Shown: positions 35,204 to 44,150, numbered from the stretch's first letter. The stretch: 64,000 bases of DNA from Pedobacter cryoconitis (GCA_019352875.1 JAAAFW010000006.1:189364-253363), one strand, 5' to 3'. A program made the numbers and translations. The notes: generated from the sequence alone by a model not told the origin.

Positions 35204-35515
35204 ATGACAACAGAAAATATTTATATCACTATCATTGATCGCATTCACGTACATCATTTGATCAAATTGAACCCCCTAGAGAATCAAACGCTAGCTGAGG
35301 TGATAAAGAAAAATATGGGATGTTCATGGGATTGCATTGATGGCCAAGTGCACCAATGTCATATAAGAGTTTTAGCGGGTCAGGAGAAGCTTTGTGACAT
35401 TTCTCAGCAAGAAAGCCAAATGCTCAGTAAGTTATGTACCACAGACTCAACTAGCAGACTGGCTTGCCAGATAAAAATCTGTACAGATATTAATGCTTTA
35501 ATTATAAGTCTTTAA
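35204..35515 (+). CDS. Degenerate 2Fe-2S ferredoxin-like protein
   Basis: The 103-residue protein aligns along its length with adrenodoxin-type ferredoxins: the ITIIDRIHVHHL start, TLAEVIKKN, QESQMLSKL and RLACQIKICTDINALIISL are all present. The cluster loop is altered. Instead of C-x5-C-x2-C it reads C-IDGQVHQ-C (C-x7-C), with the second ligand missing and one residue deleted; the late Cys (LACQI) is kept. Extra cysteines stand at GCSWDC. A normal [2Fe-2S] cluster is doubtful. It could be a decayed copy or an altered cofactor site (His 5-6 residues after the first Cys). Confidence 0.6.
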   Translation: MTTENIYITIIDRIHVHHLIKLNPLENQTLAEVIKKNMGCSWDCIDGQVHQCHIRVLAGQEKLCDISQQESQMLSKLCTTDSTSRLACQIKICTDINALIISL

Positions 35516-35730
35516 AACTTGTCAATAATAAGTGAGATCAAAAACATGCGGTTTATATTATAAGACAGCCACAGATGTAAAAATCTAAAAGAAGGGCATA
35601 ATATTTATCTTAAGCGAATAGCATTAAAATGAAGATATTATGTCCTTCTGGCACAAAAATGAGGGCATTTTGATCAACGAGGTTATAGTAGCAACTGAGT
35701 CTTGCGACAGTGATGGTGCTTTTTTTACTA

Positions 35731-36128
35731 TTATATGCCTTTTTCTCTGTTTTCTTTTTTTCTTTCCTCGATCACCCTAGGCTCAGTGTCGGCTTTTTGT
35801 ATGTCATTTGCATCCACCTTCACACCAGCTTTCACTAAAGCTGCCAACAAATCATCATAAAAAAGTACTCCTGCGATTACCCTGCCGTCTTTGTTAATGA
35901 TCATCTGTGTTGGCGCACCTACAAGCCCTTATTGTTTCATGGCTACGCCATCGTCCATCTTTACAGCGGATCTGTCCTGTACCCACACAAATTTTGAATA
36001 GTTGTCTTTATTCTTGTTTACGAAAGTCTCGAAATTCTCCCGTTTTTCGGGCATGAACGGGATCATAAGCTCTTTCTCATTTCCATCAGAGCTTTCAGAA
36101 GTTTCATCAAGGACAGAAGAAAAATGAC
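35731..36128 (-). pseudogene. Broken thioredoxin-like protein gene
   Basis: On the minus strand the frame reads EKELMIPFMPEKRENFETF, then VAMKQ followed by TAA (35929-35931), then GLVGAPTQMIINKDGRVIAG and a helical, charged tail to a stop at 35731. The G-A-P-T loop and NKDG turn are those of thioredoxin-like folds of the TlpA type. The in-frame stop sits where a Tyr is expected. No start codon and no CxxC part are seen upstream, so the 5' end is also lost. Confidence 0.65.
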
Positions 36129-36237
36129 AAAATACATTCCAATTTTGGCTTTAGTTGTTGATTTATCGTTGCTTTCTTGCCAAAGCAACGATAAAGGTAC
36201 TACTGGTTTGATTTTGACCTTCGTCAATGTTTCTTAA
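36124..36237 (+). pseudogene. Truncated lipoprotein signal peptide fragment
   Basis: A 37-codon frame begins MTKYIPILALVVDLSLLSC, a good lipoprotein signal, followed by QSNDKG and then 12 codons that look unrelated. It probably is the 5' end of a lost gene. Only its edge (36124-36128) touches the broken thioredoxin-like frame on the other strand. Confidence 0.4.
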
Positions 36238-36287
36238 ATATTTTTGTTGCAACTTTGACTTTCAATAATGTTATATCTACGATTACA

Positions 36288-36851
36288 ATGATACTTGCAG
36301 ACTTAATCCAAAAGATAACAATGCTCAATGAAGAGCAATTAGCCACAGTCATTTCGTACTTTAAACCAGTTGAAGCAAAGAAAAACGAACAGTTGCTCGA
36401 GTATGGCGCAGTAGCAAACCGACTTTTTTTTATTAACGAGGGCTGTCTTCGATTGTATTATTCTAATGATGATCAAAGTATTATTACAAGGTTTATGGCA
36501 TTTGAAAATACGTTCCTAACTTCTATTGTAAGTTTTATTTCAAGAGAGCCTTCGACAGAATATATTCAGGCTGTGGAAACATCACAACTTTTGGTCATCA
36601 CATACAAGGACTTTTCTTATTTAAGAAAAACTATACCTGAATGGGACAAGATGTATATTTATATACTGGAATACGGATTAACGGTCATTACTTCCAAATT
36701 AGGTAATCTGCTCACTCAGAGTGCTGCTGAACGTTATCACAATCTGCTTAAAAACAATCCTGAACTTATACAAAGGTTGTCCAACTCCAATCTTGCTGCC
36801 TATATGAATATATCGCCGGAAACGCTCAGCAGGCTAAAGTCTCAGATATAG
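36288..36851 (+). CDS. Crp/Fnr-family transcriptional regulator
   Basis: The 187-residue protein has a cyclic-nucleotide-binding-like barrel (FKPVEAKKNEQLLEYGAVANRLFFINEG) and a C-terminal helix-turn-helix ending with LAAYMNISPETLSRLK. Many Bacteroidota homologues do not bind cAMP, and the phosphate-cassette residues are not obvious here. The start ATG 36288 gives the usual MILADLIQKI. It lies 72 nt upstream of ilvD in the same direction, so it may control that gene, but this is only positional. Confidence 0.85.
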   Translation: MILADLIQKITMLNEEQLATVISYFKPVEAKKNEQLLEYGAVANRLFFINEGCLRLYYSNDDQSIITRFMAFENTFLTSIVSFISREPSTEYIQAVETSQLLVITYKDFSYLRKTIPEWDKMYIYILEYGLTVITSKLGNLLTQSAAERYHNLLKNNPELIQRLSNSNLAAYMNISPETLSRLKSQI

Positions 36852-36923
36852 TAGCTACATGAAACAGAACTATTATATAACACCTATTCTGTTAAAATCT
36901 GCAGGTACAAATAAATTTTCAAT

Positions 36924-38612
36924 ATGAGAAGTGATGAAGTAAAAAAAGGGCATCAGAGAACACCACATAGATCATTGTTCAGGGCTACAGGATTAAAAGA
37001 CGACGATTTTGCAAAGCCATTTATCGGTGTGGCAAACTCATTTATAGAGATCATTCCAGGACATTTTTTTCTGAATAAAGTAGCTGAGATCATAAAAGAT
37101 GAGATCAGGGCAAATGGATGTGTTCCATTCGAGTTTAATACAATTGGTGTCGATGATGGCATTGCTATGGGACATGATGGGATGCTGTTTTCACTACCAA
37201 GCAGAGAACTTATTGCAAGCTCAATAGAAACCGTGATGAATGCGCACAAACTTGACGCAATGATAGCGATACCCAACTGTGACAAGATAGTTCCGGGGAT
37301 GATCATGGGTGCGCTTAGGGTGAATGTACCAACGGTTTTTGTGAGTGGTGGCCCAATGGCCAAAGGATATAAGAAAGATGGAACGCCAATTGACTTGGCT
37401 TCTGCATTTGAAGCTGTAGGGAAACACGAAGTAGGAAAGATCGGTGATGATGAACTTTTGGATATTGAATGTAATGCCTGCCCTAGCGGAGGAAGCTGTT
37501 CGGGCATGTTTACAGCAAATTCAATGAATACTTTGATGGAAGCTATGGGTATTGCGCTACCCGGAAACGGAACGATACTGGCCCAAACGAGCGAACGTGA
37601 AGCACTTTACAGAAGTGCTGCGAAACGAATTTGTGAAATAGCAAAAGATGAGGCTACAGGTGAAAAGTTTAAGCTAAAAAACATCCTGAATGAAAATGCC
37701 ATCAGAAATGCTTTTGCTGTGGATATGGCAATGGGCGGAAGCTCCAATACTGTCTTACATATGTTGGCTATTGCTAATGAAGCAGATGTTGATTTTCAAC
37801 TCAAAGACATCAATGAAATCTCTAAAAAAGTTGCTCATATCGCGAAGATATCTCCTAGTTTATCAACCGTCCACATGGAAGATATTAATAAGGCCGGAGG
37901 CGTAAATGCAGTAATGAAGGAAATGACAAAAAGAGGTAATGCTGTTTTATTGGATAATTTAACAATCGGCGGGGAAACATTACTGGAAAAGATAGAGAAT
38001 GCAGAGATCAAAGATGAAAATATCATCCGTACTATAAATAATCCTTTCAGTCCGGTAGGCGGATTAGCCATTCTTTATGGCAATCTTGCTGAGGAAGGTG
38101 CTGTAATAAAAACAGCTGGCCTAACGGGTGCAAGGGTATTTACCGGTAAAGCTGTGTGTTATGATGGACAAGATGAAGCTATAACAGGAATACTGATGAA
38201 AGAAGTAAAGGCGGGTGATGTCGTGGTAATTAGATATGAAGGTCCTAAGGGCGGACCAGGCATGCAGGAAATGTTAACTCCTACAAGTCTGATCATGGGT
38301 ATGGGATTAGGAAGTTCCGTTGCACTGATTACAGATGGAAGATTTAGTGGAGCAACAAGAGGAGCGTCAATCGGTCATGTATCGCCAGAAGCAGCCGAAG
38401 GTGGAATGATTGGCTTACTTATGAATGGTGACGAAATCCATATAGACGTAGATAATTACATCTTATCTGTTAATTTGGATGATGAGGAAATTGCCAAACG
38501 GAAAGCAACGTTTGTGCCTATTAAAAAACCCTTGCAATCAAAGTGGCTTGGTCAGTATAGGGCATTGGTAACGAATGCAAGCAACGGTGCTGTTTTGAGA
38601 TCAGATTTATAA
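36924..38612 (+). CDS. ilvD: Dihydroxy-acid dehydratase
   Basis: The 562-residue protein has the IlvD/Edd iron-sulfur cysteines in [11 protein letters not shown] (near 120-130) and [14 protein letters not shown], plus GRFSGATRG and [17 protein letters not shown]. It dehydrates 2,3-dihydroxy-3-methylbutanoate and its ethyl analogue to branched 2-oxo acids in valine and isoleucine synthesis. No other ilv gene is adjacent. The sequence reads closer to Campylobacter-type IlvD (as I remember it) than to typical Bacteroidota forms. Confidence 0.93.
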   Translation: MRSDEVKKGHQRTPHRSLFRATGLKDDDFAKPFIGVANSFIEIIPGHFFLNKVAEIIKDEIRANGCVPFEFNTIGVDDGIAMGHDGMLFSLPSRELIASSIETVMNAHKLDAMIAIPNCDKIVPGMIMGALRVNVPTVFVSGGPMAKGYKKDGTPIDLASAFEAVGKHEVGKIGDDELLDIECNACPSGGSCSGMFTANSMNTLMEAMGIALPGNGTILAQTSEREALYRSAAKRICEIAKDEATGEKFKLKNILNENAIRNAFAVDMAMGGSSNTVLHMLAIANEADVDFQLKDINEISKKVAHIAKISPSLSTVHMEDINKAGGVNAVMKEMTKRGNAVLLDNLTIGGETLLEKIENAEIKDENIIRTINNPFSPVGGLAILYGNLAEEGAVIKTAGLTGARVFTGKAVCYDGQDEAITGILMKEVKAGDVVVIRYEGPKGGPGMQEMLTPTSLIMGMGLGSSVALITDGRFSGATRGASIGHVSPEAAEGGMIGLLMNGDEIHIDVDNYILSVNLDDEEIAKRKATFVPIKKPLQSKWLGQYRALVTNASNGAVLRSDL

Positions 38613-38667
38613 TGTTGGTTATCCTCCATCTGGTACAATTGCCAGTGGAAAGGAAGGGCTTCTAAAT

Positions 38668-38732
38668 AAATAGTTCGACCTTTGCACGTCTGGCTCCCCT
38701 AGGGACGCAAGTGGGTACTTCTCGAACTATTT
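38668..38732. repeat. Long imperfect hairpin downstream of ilvD
   Basis: aaatagttcga (38668-38678) pairs perfectly with tcgaactattt (38722-38732). Inside, ttgc(ac)gtc pairs with gacgcaa and ccctaggg is self-complementary. No T tract follows immediately. The rest of 38613-38840 shows no gene. Confidence 0.55.
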
Positions 38733-38840
38733 CCTGTCTGATTCGCGTTTAATCGTTGATTTAGCTAGAAAATAGCATTGCATTTTGAATTGATTTTTTA
38801 TCAATCTTATAAAAAGAGAAAATCCTTAAGATGAGGCATA

Positions 38841-39752
38841 TCAATTGAACAACTTCCGGAATTCCAGGGGAGAATAATCCGTTTTACTTTTAAATAATTT
38901 GCTGAATGACTGGACGTGTCCAAATCCTAGCTGGTACGCAATTTCACTGATAGAAAAATCTGTAGTCGATAATTTTTCTTTCGCTTTTTCAATTAGCTTT
39001 CCATGAATATGCTGTTGAGCGTTTAAACCCGTAAGTACTTTAAGCAGTGTACCTAAATATCCTGATGATACATTTAACCTTTCCGCGATGAGACCAACAG
39101 TAGGTAAACCATTTTTTAATATATTGTCTCCTTCAAAATATTCAGCAAGAAGGTTTTCCAAACGGTTTAATAATCTTTTATTCGTTATTTTCCTGGTGAT
39201 AAACTGTCTGTTATAAAATCTATCCGCGTAGGAGAACAATAATTCAAGCTGTGCGATAATTATGGTTTGGCTAAAGTTGTCAATGTTAGCATGATATTCC
39301 TTTTGAATGTTCTCCATAATATCCGTCACAATTTGCTCTTCTCTTTCCGAAAGAAACAAAGCTTCATTTACTGAATAATCAAAAAACTCATATTGATGTA
39401 TGGTTTTAGCTAAAGAGCTATGCAAAAAGAAATCGGGATGGATAAGCAATAACCATCCTGAATGTGTGATTGTCTCATTTTTACTACCCTCGATACGAAA
39501 CCTTTGAACTGGCGACATAAATGTCATCATACCGCTGTCAAAATCATACTCCTGATGCCCATATTTAATCCTGCCACTAAAATTCCATTTTAATGCAATG
39601 GAATAGAAATCAAATATTAAATTTTCTTCTGGAATGTCTTTAATTAATTCAAAATTGATAACACTGATCATCGGATGCTCCAACTTTGGAAGTGCGGCAA
39701 GTTTATGATAATCACTAATTGTTTTGATACGATGAGGTTGTCCAGTCTTCAA
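38841..39752 (-). CDS. AraC-family transcriptional regulator
   Basis: The 303-residue protein has an N-terminal cupin-like sensor region (KYGHQEYDFDSGMMTFMSPVQRF) and a C-terminal double HTH of AraC type (VGLIAERLNVSSGYLGTLLKVLTG, then ISEIAYQLGFGHVQSFSKLFKS). It likely controls the neighbouring NmrA-like gene, which lies immediately upstream in the same direction with a 4-nt gap. The inducer is unknown. It is probably transcribed with the upstream gene. Confidence 0.88.
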   Translation of the reverse strand: MKTGQPHRIKTISDYHKLAALPKLEHPMISVINFELIKDIPEENLIFDFYSIALKWNFSGRIKYGHQEYDFDSGMMTFMSPVQRFRIEGSKNETITHSGWLLLIHPDFFLHSSLAKTIHQYEFFDYSVNEALFLSEREEQIVTDIMENIQKEYHANIDNFSQTIIIAQLELLFSYADRFYNRQFITRKITNKRLLNRLENLLAEYFEGDNILKNGLPTVGLIAERLNVSSGYLGTLLKVLTGLNAQQHIHGKLIEKAKEKLSTTDFSISEIAYQLGFGHVQSFSKLFKSKTDYSPLEFRKLFN

Positions 39753-39756
39753 ATTA

Positions 39757-40638
39757 TTATTTCTTATTATAGATTACAGCAAATTCCTTTGCGAAATCAT
39801 TCATCTTTACTTTACCTAGTTGTGGCTTATATAAATCATAGTCCTCGCGCATTTTCCCATTATGAATACTAGCCCCAAGCTCAACTAGTTTTTCTGCTAC
39901 ATATTTAGAAACCCCTGCCTGCTCTAAACCATTTTGTGTCTGTTCATCAGTGAAAGTTACCCATTTTAAATCAGGTTTATCAATGGCTATTCCTAGAATT
40001 CTGGAGACCTCGTTACCTGTAATATCCTCACTAGCAATATAGCGAATTTTTACACTACTTTGCGAAGTCAGCTCATCTGCAGCGGCTTGGGCAATATCAA
40101 TAGGAGAAACCATAACAATTTTATCTTCTCCTCCATAGTTTGATCCAATAAAGCCGAGGTGTTTGATCATATCCAGAAAGCTGTACATATTATAATAAAA
40201 GAAGCCCGGACGAAGATGGGTAAGCTTAATGTCGGGAATCTCATCTAAAATAACTTCTACTTCATGTGAGCCGACTATAAAACCGGTTCCTTCCTTTAAA
40301 TGTGCTCCCCAGCTACTGAGATGGACAACACGTTTAATATTTGCCTGTTTGATAGCACAGGCATAACTTTTGCCTACTGATTGATAATAAGCGATAGCAT
40401 CCGTTGTGGTATAGTTTGGAGGTATCATAACAAACACAGCATCTGAACCATCAAATTTTGAAGCTAAAAAATCGGGGTCTTCTACAGAACCAATAGCTGC
40501 TCTTGCACCCAAAGCTTCAATGTCATTTTTTCTTTCTGGATTATTACTAATAACTATAACCTCATGACCATTTTCTATTAATTGTTTAGCTAATGGACTA
40601 CCGATGTTTCCTAAGGAACCTGTTAATGTGATCTTCAT
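39757..40638 (-). CDS. NmrA-like NAD(P)-binding protein
   Basis: The 293-residue protein starts with a Rossmann motif (ITLTGSLGNIGSPLAKQL) and has the extended NmrA/SDR layout: VVHLSSWGAH, RPGFFYYNMY and VSPIDIAQAAADEL. Such proteins reduce quinone-like compounds or act as NADP sensors. A catalytic Tyr/Lys pair is not evident. It is followed by its AraC neighbour. A role in redox stress is possible. Confidence 0.85.
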   Translation of the reverse strand: MKITLTGSLGNIGSPLAKQLIENGHEVIVISNNPERKNDIEALGARAAIGSVEDPDFLASKFDGSDAVFVMIPPNYTTTDAIAYYQSVGKSYACAIKQANIKRVVHLSSWGAHLKEGTGFIVGSHEVEVILDEIPDIKLTHLRPGFFYYNMYSFLDMIKHLGFIGSNYGGEDKIVMVSPIDIAQAAADELTSQSSVKIRYIASEDITGNEVSRILGIAIDKPDLKWVTFTDEQTQNGLEQAGVSKYVAEKLVELGASIHNGKMREDYDLYKPQLGKVKMNDFAKEFAVIYNKK

Positions 40639-40711
40639 TGTGATTAGTGATTAATTTTATAAAACAAAGTTACCCCGGCCATTATGAAAATTTTTAACCA
40701 AACTATAGTTT

Positions 40712-41036
40712 GTGTTAGCCAAAATTAGAATTGCCCATTTTACTTCATCGAGTGACGGAAAAACTTTTGGCGGTGAGCAGGATTATTTTTATTCCATATT
40801 TCCTGATGTCATCATTACAAATCTTTGGGGTTCAAGCCATCCCATGAAATTAAGTTTACCATACATCTTTTGTTACCTGATGCGTATTTCAAAGATATGA
40901 GTGGGGAAGAACTACTATCTGCGAAATATACACATTTGGTAAGCCTCCTCCGCTGTTCGCATCATTTGAGAAGACAGCTTGTCTTCCTAATGATGAATTT
41001 GCGATAATATTTTACTCAACACGATTTCCATAGCAT
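40712..41036 (+). pseudogene. Decayed coding region, family not recognised
   Basis: Three frames in succession read like protein: LAKIRIAHFTSSSDGKTFGG (40712 onward), then another frame GFKPSHEIKFTIHLLLPDAY (from about 40825), then a third giving GKPPPLFASFEKTACLPNDE (from about 40938) followed by FAIIFYSTRFP and a stop at about 41034. The joins look like one-base shifts. No start or family could be named. A sequence rich in errors cannot be excluded. Confidence 0.4.
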
Positions 41037-41197
41037 TGTCTTTTAGAAGTTCTCACCATTGTTTCGGAGTTACATCTATTGTTGATATGCTAAAATTTGG
41101 GAATGATGTTGAAACTGTTATCACAGTTTCCCCCAATGGGGAGATTTTATTGATATTGTAAGCAAAAAGGGAAAGACGAAATAAAAGGTAAAGTACA

Positions 41198-41228
41198 TTG
41201 GTGCTTCACCCTTAATTTTTTATATTTG
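41198..41228 (+). promoter_or_regulatory. Bacteroidota-type promoter
   Basis: TTG at 41198-41200 and TATATTTG at 41221-41228 are 20 nt apart, which matches the consensus closely. The short ORF at 41254 and the GNAT gene lie downstream. Confidence 0.65.
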
Positions 41229-41253
41229 TAGTATTGATTTACAAGGTAATCAA

Positions 41254-41331
41254 ATGAAAGCAAGTGCAGTAAGCACCATTACTAAATTGTTACCGATAGA
41301 GTTTTCCACTCTTGTAAACTACTCTTTATAA
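41254..41331 (+). CDS. Short ORF (25 residues), possible leader peptide
   Basis: ATG at 41254 gives MKASAVSTITKLLPIEFSTL and five more residues before TAA. It sits 26 nt after a strong promoter and 48 nt before the GNAT start. It may be a leader peptide, a remnant of a larger gene, or chance. No matching family is known to me. Confidence 0.35.
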   Translation: MKASAVSTITKLLPIEFSTLVNYSL

Positions 41332-41379
41332 GCCGATTTGAGCTTTTTTAATCTTTTTTTAACAAAAAATATTAATCAG

Positions 41380-41901
41380 ATGTATTTTCAATCTGTTGAA
41401 TCTGCTCATGATCCAAATCTGGATTATGTTTTTAAGTTGTACACTTCTGCGTTTCCAGTTCAGGAACGACGGGATTGGCCGCAGTTGCTCGGTATGATCG
41501 GAAATACCAGCGAGATGGATTTGAAGCTAATTCTGGTAGGGGATCAGATCATAGGATTTGTGATTCTCTGGCATCTTCAGGGCTGGGATTATATTGAACA
41601 TTTCGCCGTCGATCCGCAGCAAAGAGGGAAAAGGTACGGAGAGCAGGTCATGCAGATACTTTTAAAGGGCAACCGTCTGATTTTAGAAGTGGAGCCACCG
41701 GAAACAACAGATGCAGTGCGCAGAATACGTTTTTATGAGAAGCTCGGCCTCTGCTGCCTGGGAGTACCCTACCAGCAGCCTTGTTATCGGAACCCGGAGA
41801 AGGAATACAGGTTGATATTAATGAGTAATTATCCGCACGAGAGTCCGGATCTATACCTCCAGATAATTGAAGAAATCAAGCGAAAAGTATACGGCAGATA
41901 G
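41380..41901 (+). CDS. GNAT family N-acetyltransferase
   Basis: The 173-residue protein has GNAT strands (LKLILVGDQIIGFVILW, YIEHFAVDPQQRGKRYGEQVM with the acetyl-CoA loop as RGKRYG) and FYEKLGLCC. The acceptor substrate is unknown. The ATG at 41380 was chosen; upstream codons in frame encode a short hydrophobic run with no conservation. It probably uses the promoter at 41198-41228. Confidence 0.85.
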   Translation: MYFQSVESAHDPNLDYVFKLYTSAFPVQERRDWPQLLGMIGNTSEMDLKLILVGDQIIGFVILWHLQGWDYIEHFAVDPQQRGKRYGEQVMQILLKGNRLILEVEPPETTDAVRRIRFYEKLGLCCLGVPYQQPCYRNPEKEYRLILMSNYPHESPDLYLQIIEEIKRKVYGR

Positions 41902-41999
41902 TGCGTTTTTTACTTTTATCTCTTTTTTTGACAAACAATAGGTTTATGCGGGTGTTCTCCAGATAACTAATCTAATTGCTAATATTAAATATTACTTAA

Positions 42000-42245
42000 A
42001 TGGGAAATCAGGAAGAATTAAACCGCAATGATAAAGATAAGCTGAATCAACAGCACAACACTGAAGAGGAAAAAAAAACTGTTTATAAAGAGAATACGAC
42101 AGGTGAGGAGGATACATTAAGTAGTGGAGAAACATCATCTGCGCGACATTCCGGACGCACTGAATTCAGTAATCAGCCGGAAAGAAAGAATAAGCCACTG
42201 GGTTCCGGTCATGAACCGGGGGTGACACCAGGAAGTGATTTTTAA
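42000..42245 (+). CDS. Small hydrophilic hypothetical protein
   Basis: The 81-residue protein is almost entirely charged and polar (Glu, Asn, Lys, Gly), with repeated Asn/Asp and Glu/Lys runs, and is probably disordered. Such short acidic proteins are frequent in Pedobacter-like genomes and may act in stress. No domain is seen. It is followed by a clear terminator, which supports a real transcript. Confidence 0.55.
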   Translation: MGNQEELNRNDKDKLNQQHNTEEEKKTVYKENTTGEEDTLSSGETSSARHSGRTEFSNQPERKNKPLGSGHEPGVTPGSDF

Positions 42246-42250
42246 AATGT

Positions 42251-42284
42251 AAAAAAGCCCGTATTGAAAAATATGGGCTTTTTT
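42251..42284 (+). terminator. Terminator
   Basis: aaaaaagccc (42251-42260) pairs with gggctttttt (42275-42284), with further pairing inside. The transcript ends in T residues. Confidence 0.8.
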
Positions 42285-42400
42285 ATTTAAGGAATCTGGC
42301 TTGTCATTTATCGTCACAATTCAGTTTCATTTTAGTTTCTGTATATCAATTCGGTTACATTAGCGTCCGGATATAGTTTAAATTTCTATCCGATTTATAT

Positions 42401-43090
42401 ATGAACATGAAACGTGAATTTTTTGGAGTAGTCACTGGTGTCACCTCTTTATTACTGGCAACCGGTTTTACTTCTGTAGCTCAGGACAAAGAAGTTATTA
42501 AGAAAAATGGATTTACCCTAAACTGGGAAATCAAGGATCCCAATTTTCCGGCAGCACTTAAAACCCGGATGACGGAGACTTTTTTTAAAGTTTATCCGGT
42601 ATTGAAAAAACAATACAATAAGAATACTGCCGCTGAAGTAACCTTTGTAATTGATACGGCGTATAAAGCGGTTGCTGAAGCATCTAATGCAAGAGTGCTT
42701 TTCAGCCCGAGCTGGTTTGGAAAAAAACCTGGTGACATTGATGTGGTTACCCATGAGGTTATGCACATCGTTCAGGACTATGGATCCAATAGTGGTCCTT
42801 GGTGGGTTACAGAAGGTATTGCCGATTATGTACGTTATACATATGGTGTTGATAATGCCGGGGCAGACTGGACTTTACCAGCGTATAAAGCGGGTCAGAA
42901 ATATGATCAGGGCTACCGCATCACAGCAAGGTTCTTTGTATGGCTTGAAAAAAACGGATATCCAAATTTTGTTAAGACCATGGATAAAAATATGAGGGCG
43001 CATACTTATACAGAGTCAACCTGGAAAGATCTCACCAAAAAGAGTTTAGATGAACTTTGGACGGCATATGAAGCTAATCCGTCAATCTAA
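42401..43090 (+). CDS. Secreted basic-secretory-protein-family metallopeptidase
   Basis: The 229-residue protein has a signal peptide (VTSLLLATGFTSVAQ, about 14-28). The zinc motif HEVMH is at 118-122, with WWVTEGIADYVR following (Glu 138), as in plant basic secretory proteins (PF04450) and their bacterial relatives. It is presumably exported and cleaves peptides; the natural substrate is unknown. The stop codon is the left edge of a perfect palindrome shared with accD. Confidence 0.8.
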   Translation: MNMKREFFGVVTGVTSLLLATGFTSVAQDKEVIKKNGFTLNWEIKDPNFPAALKTRMTETFFKVYPVLKKQYNKNTAAEVTFVIDTAYKAVAEASNARVLFSPSWFGKKPGDIDVVTHEVMHIVQDYGSNSGPWWVTEGIADYVRYTYGVDNAGADWTLPAYKAGQKYDQGYRITARFFVWLEKNGYPNFVKTMDKNMRAHTYTESTWKDLTKKSLDELWTAYEANPSI

Positions 43091-43151
43091 AAATCATTGC
43101 ATAAAAAAAGCTCCGTTGATCAACGGAGCTTTTTTTATGCAATGATTTTTA
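43088..43151. terminator. Perfect 64-bp palindrome, bidirectional terminator
   Basis: Bases 43088-43119 pair without mismatch with 43120-43151, with no loop (centre ttga|tcaa; core aaaaaaagctccgttga). The left edge is the stop of the secretory-protein gene and the right edge abuts the accD stop, so it covers the whole gap. The A/T runs inside the arms give termination in both directions. Confidence 0.9.
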
Positions 43152-43997
43152 TTAGTTCTTAACCATTTTGAGGAAATTCGCCAGTTTGGCTTTCATCTCT
43201 CTTCTGTCGACGATAAAGTCAAGGAAACCGTGTTCCTGTACAAATTCAGCAGTCTGAAATCCCTTTGGTAAGTCTTTTTTAATCGTTTCTTTAATTACCC
43301 GGGGACCGGCAAAACCAATTAAAGCACCTGGTTCTGCAATATTAATATCACCAAGCATAGCGTAAGAAGCCGTAACTCCTCCGGTTGTCGGATCTGTTAA
43401 TAATGATATATATGGGATTTTTGCCTGACTCAGGAGCGCAAGTTTAGCGGAAGTTTTTGCCATCTGCATTAAAGAGAAAGCTGCTTCCATCATCCTTGCA
43501 CCACCAGATTTTGAAATCATCAGGAAAGGAATTTTATGTTTAATGCTGTAGTCAATAGATCTCGCTATTTTTTCACCAACTACAGATCCCATGGAACCTC
43601 CGATAAAACTAAAGTCCATGCAGGCGATAACCAGCTCTTCACCATCAATTTTTCCGACAGCAGCGCGAATCGCGTCCTTTAACCCTGTTTTAGCCTGGGT
43701 ATCTACCAATCGTTCCGTATATGGTTTGCTATCTGTAAAGTGAAGCGGATCTCCCGATGTAAGATTGCTGAAAAGTTCAGTAAATTCATTTTGATCGAAA
43801 AGCACCTGAAAATATTCTTTGGAGCCTACTCTTAAATGATAGTTGCAATAGTGGCAAACGTACTGGTGTTCAGTTAAATCTGCACTATGTAATGCTTTTT
43901 TACAATTAGGACACTTGTTCCATAAGCCATCCGGCGCTTCTTTCTTTTCTTCTGTCAGCGTACTGATACCTTTTTTTTCTCTCTTAAACCAAGCCAT
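43152..43997 (-). CDS. accD: Acetyl-CoA carboxylase carboxyltransferase subunit beta
   Basis: The 281-residue protein begins with the zinc ribbon (CPNCKKAL and CHYCNYHLR, about 28-60) and continues with the crotonase-like carboxyltransferase domain: [39 protein letters not shown] and [20 protein letters not shown]. It transfers carboxyl from carboxybiotin to acetyl-CoA, together with AccA, to make malonyl-CoA. AccA and AccBC are not in the window. It is divergent from the aldolase gene. Confidence 0.93.
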   Translation of the reverse strand: MAWFKREKKGISTLTEEKKEAPDGLWNKCPNCKKALHSADLTEHQYVCHYCNYHLRVGSKEYFQVLFDQNEFTELFSNLTSGDPLHFTDSKPYTERLVDTQAKTGLKDAIRAAVGKIDGEELVIACMDFSFIGGSMGSVVGEKIARSIDYSIKHKIPFLMISKSGGARMMEAAFSLMQMAKTSAKLALLSQAKIPYISLLTDPTTGGVTASYAMLGDINIAEPGALIGFAGPRVIKETIKKDLPKGFQTAEFVQEHGFLDFIVDRREMKAKLANFLKMVKN

Positions 43998-44098
43998 GTT
44001 ATGTATGAAAAATGCGATTACAAAGAAACAAAAAAAAATCAGAACAGTTTAATCTCACGCTGACAAATCCTTTCTGATGAATTATTTAGCCCCGGAGA

Positions 44099-44129
44099 TT
44101 TGCCCGGCCTGATATTTTTCCTAACTTCG
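44099..44129 (+). promoter_or_regulatory. Promoter of the aldolase gene
   Basis: TTTG at 44099-44102 and TAACTTCG at 44122-44129 are 19 nt apart, close to the consensus with one mismatch (TTCG). The ATG is 21 nt further on. Confidence 0.5.
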
Positions 44130-44150
44130 GCTAACATAAATCTAATAATA

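Noticed and set aside
38668..38732. Integron-type attC site
   Set aside because: The arms have GTT on the left and AAC on the right, the reverse of attC core sites, and no integrase gene or cassette array is present.
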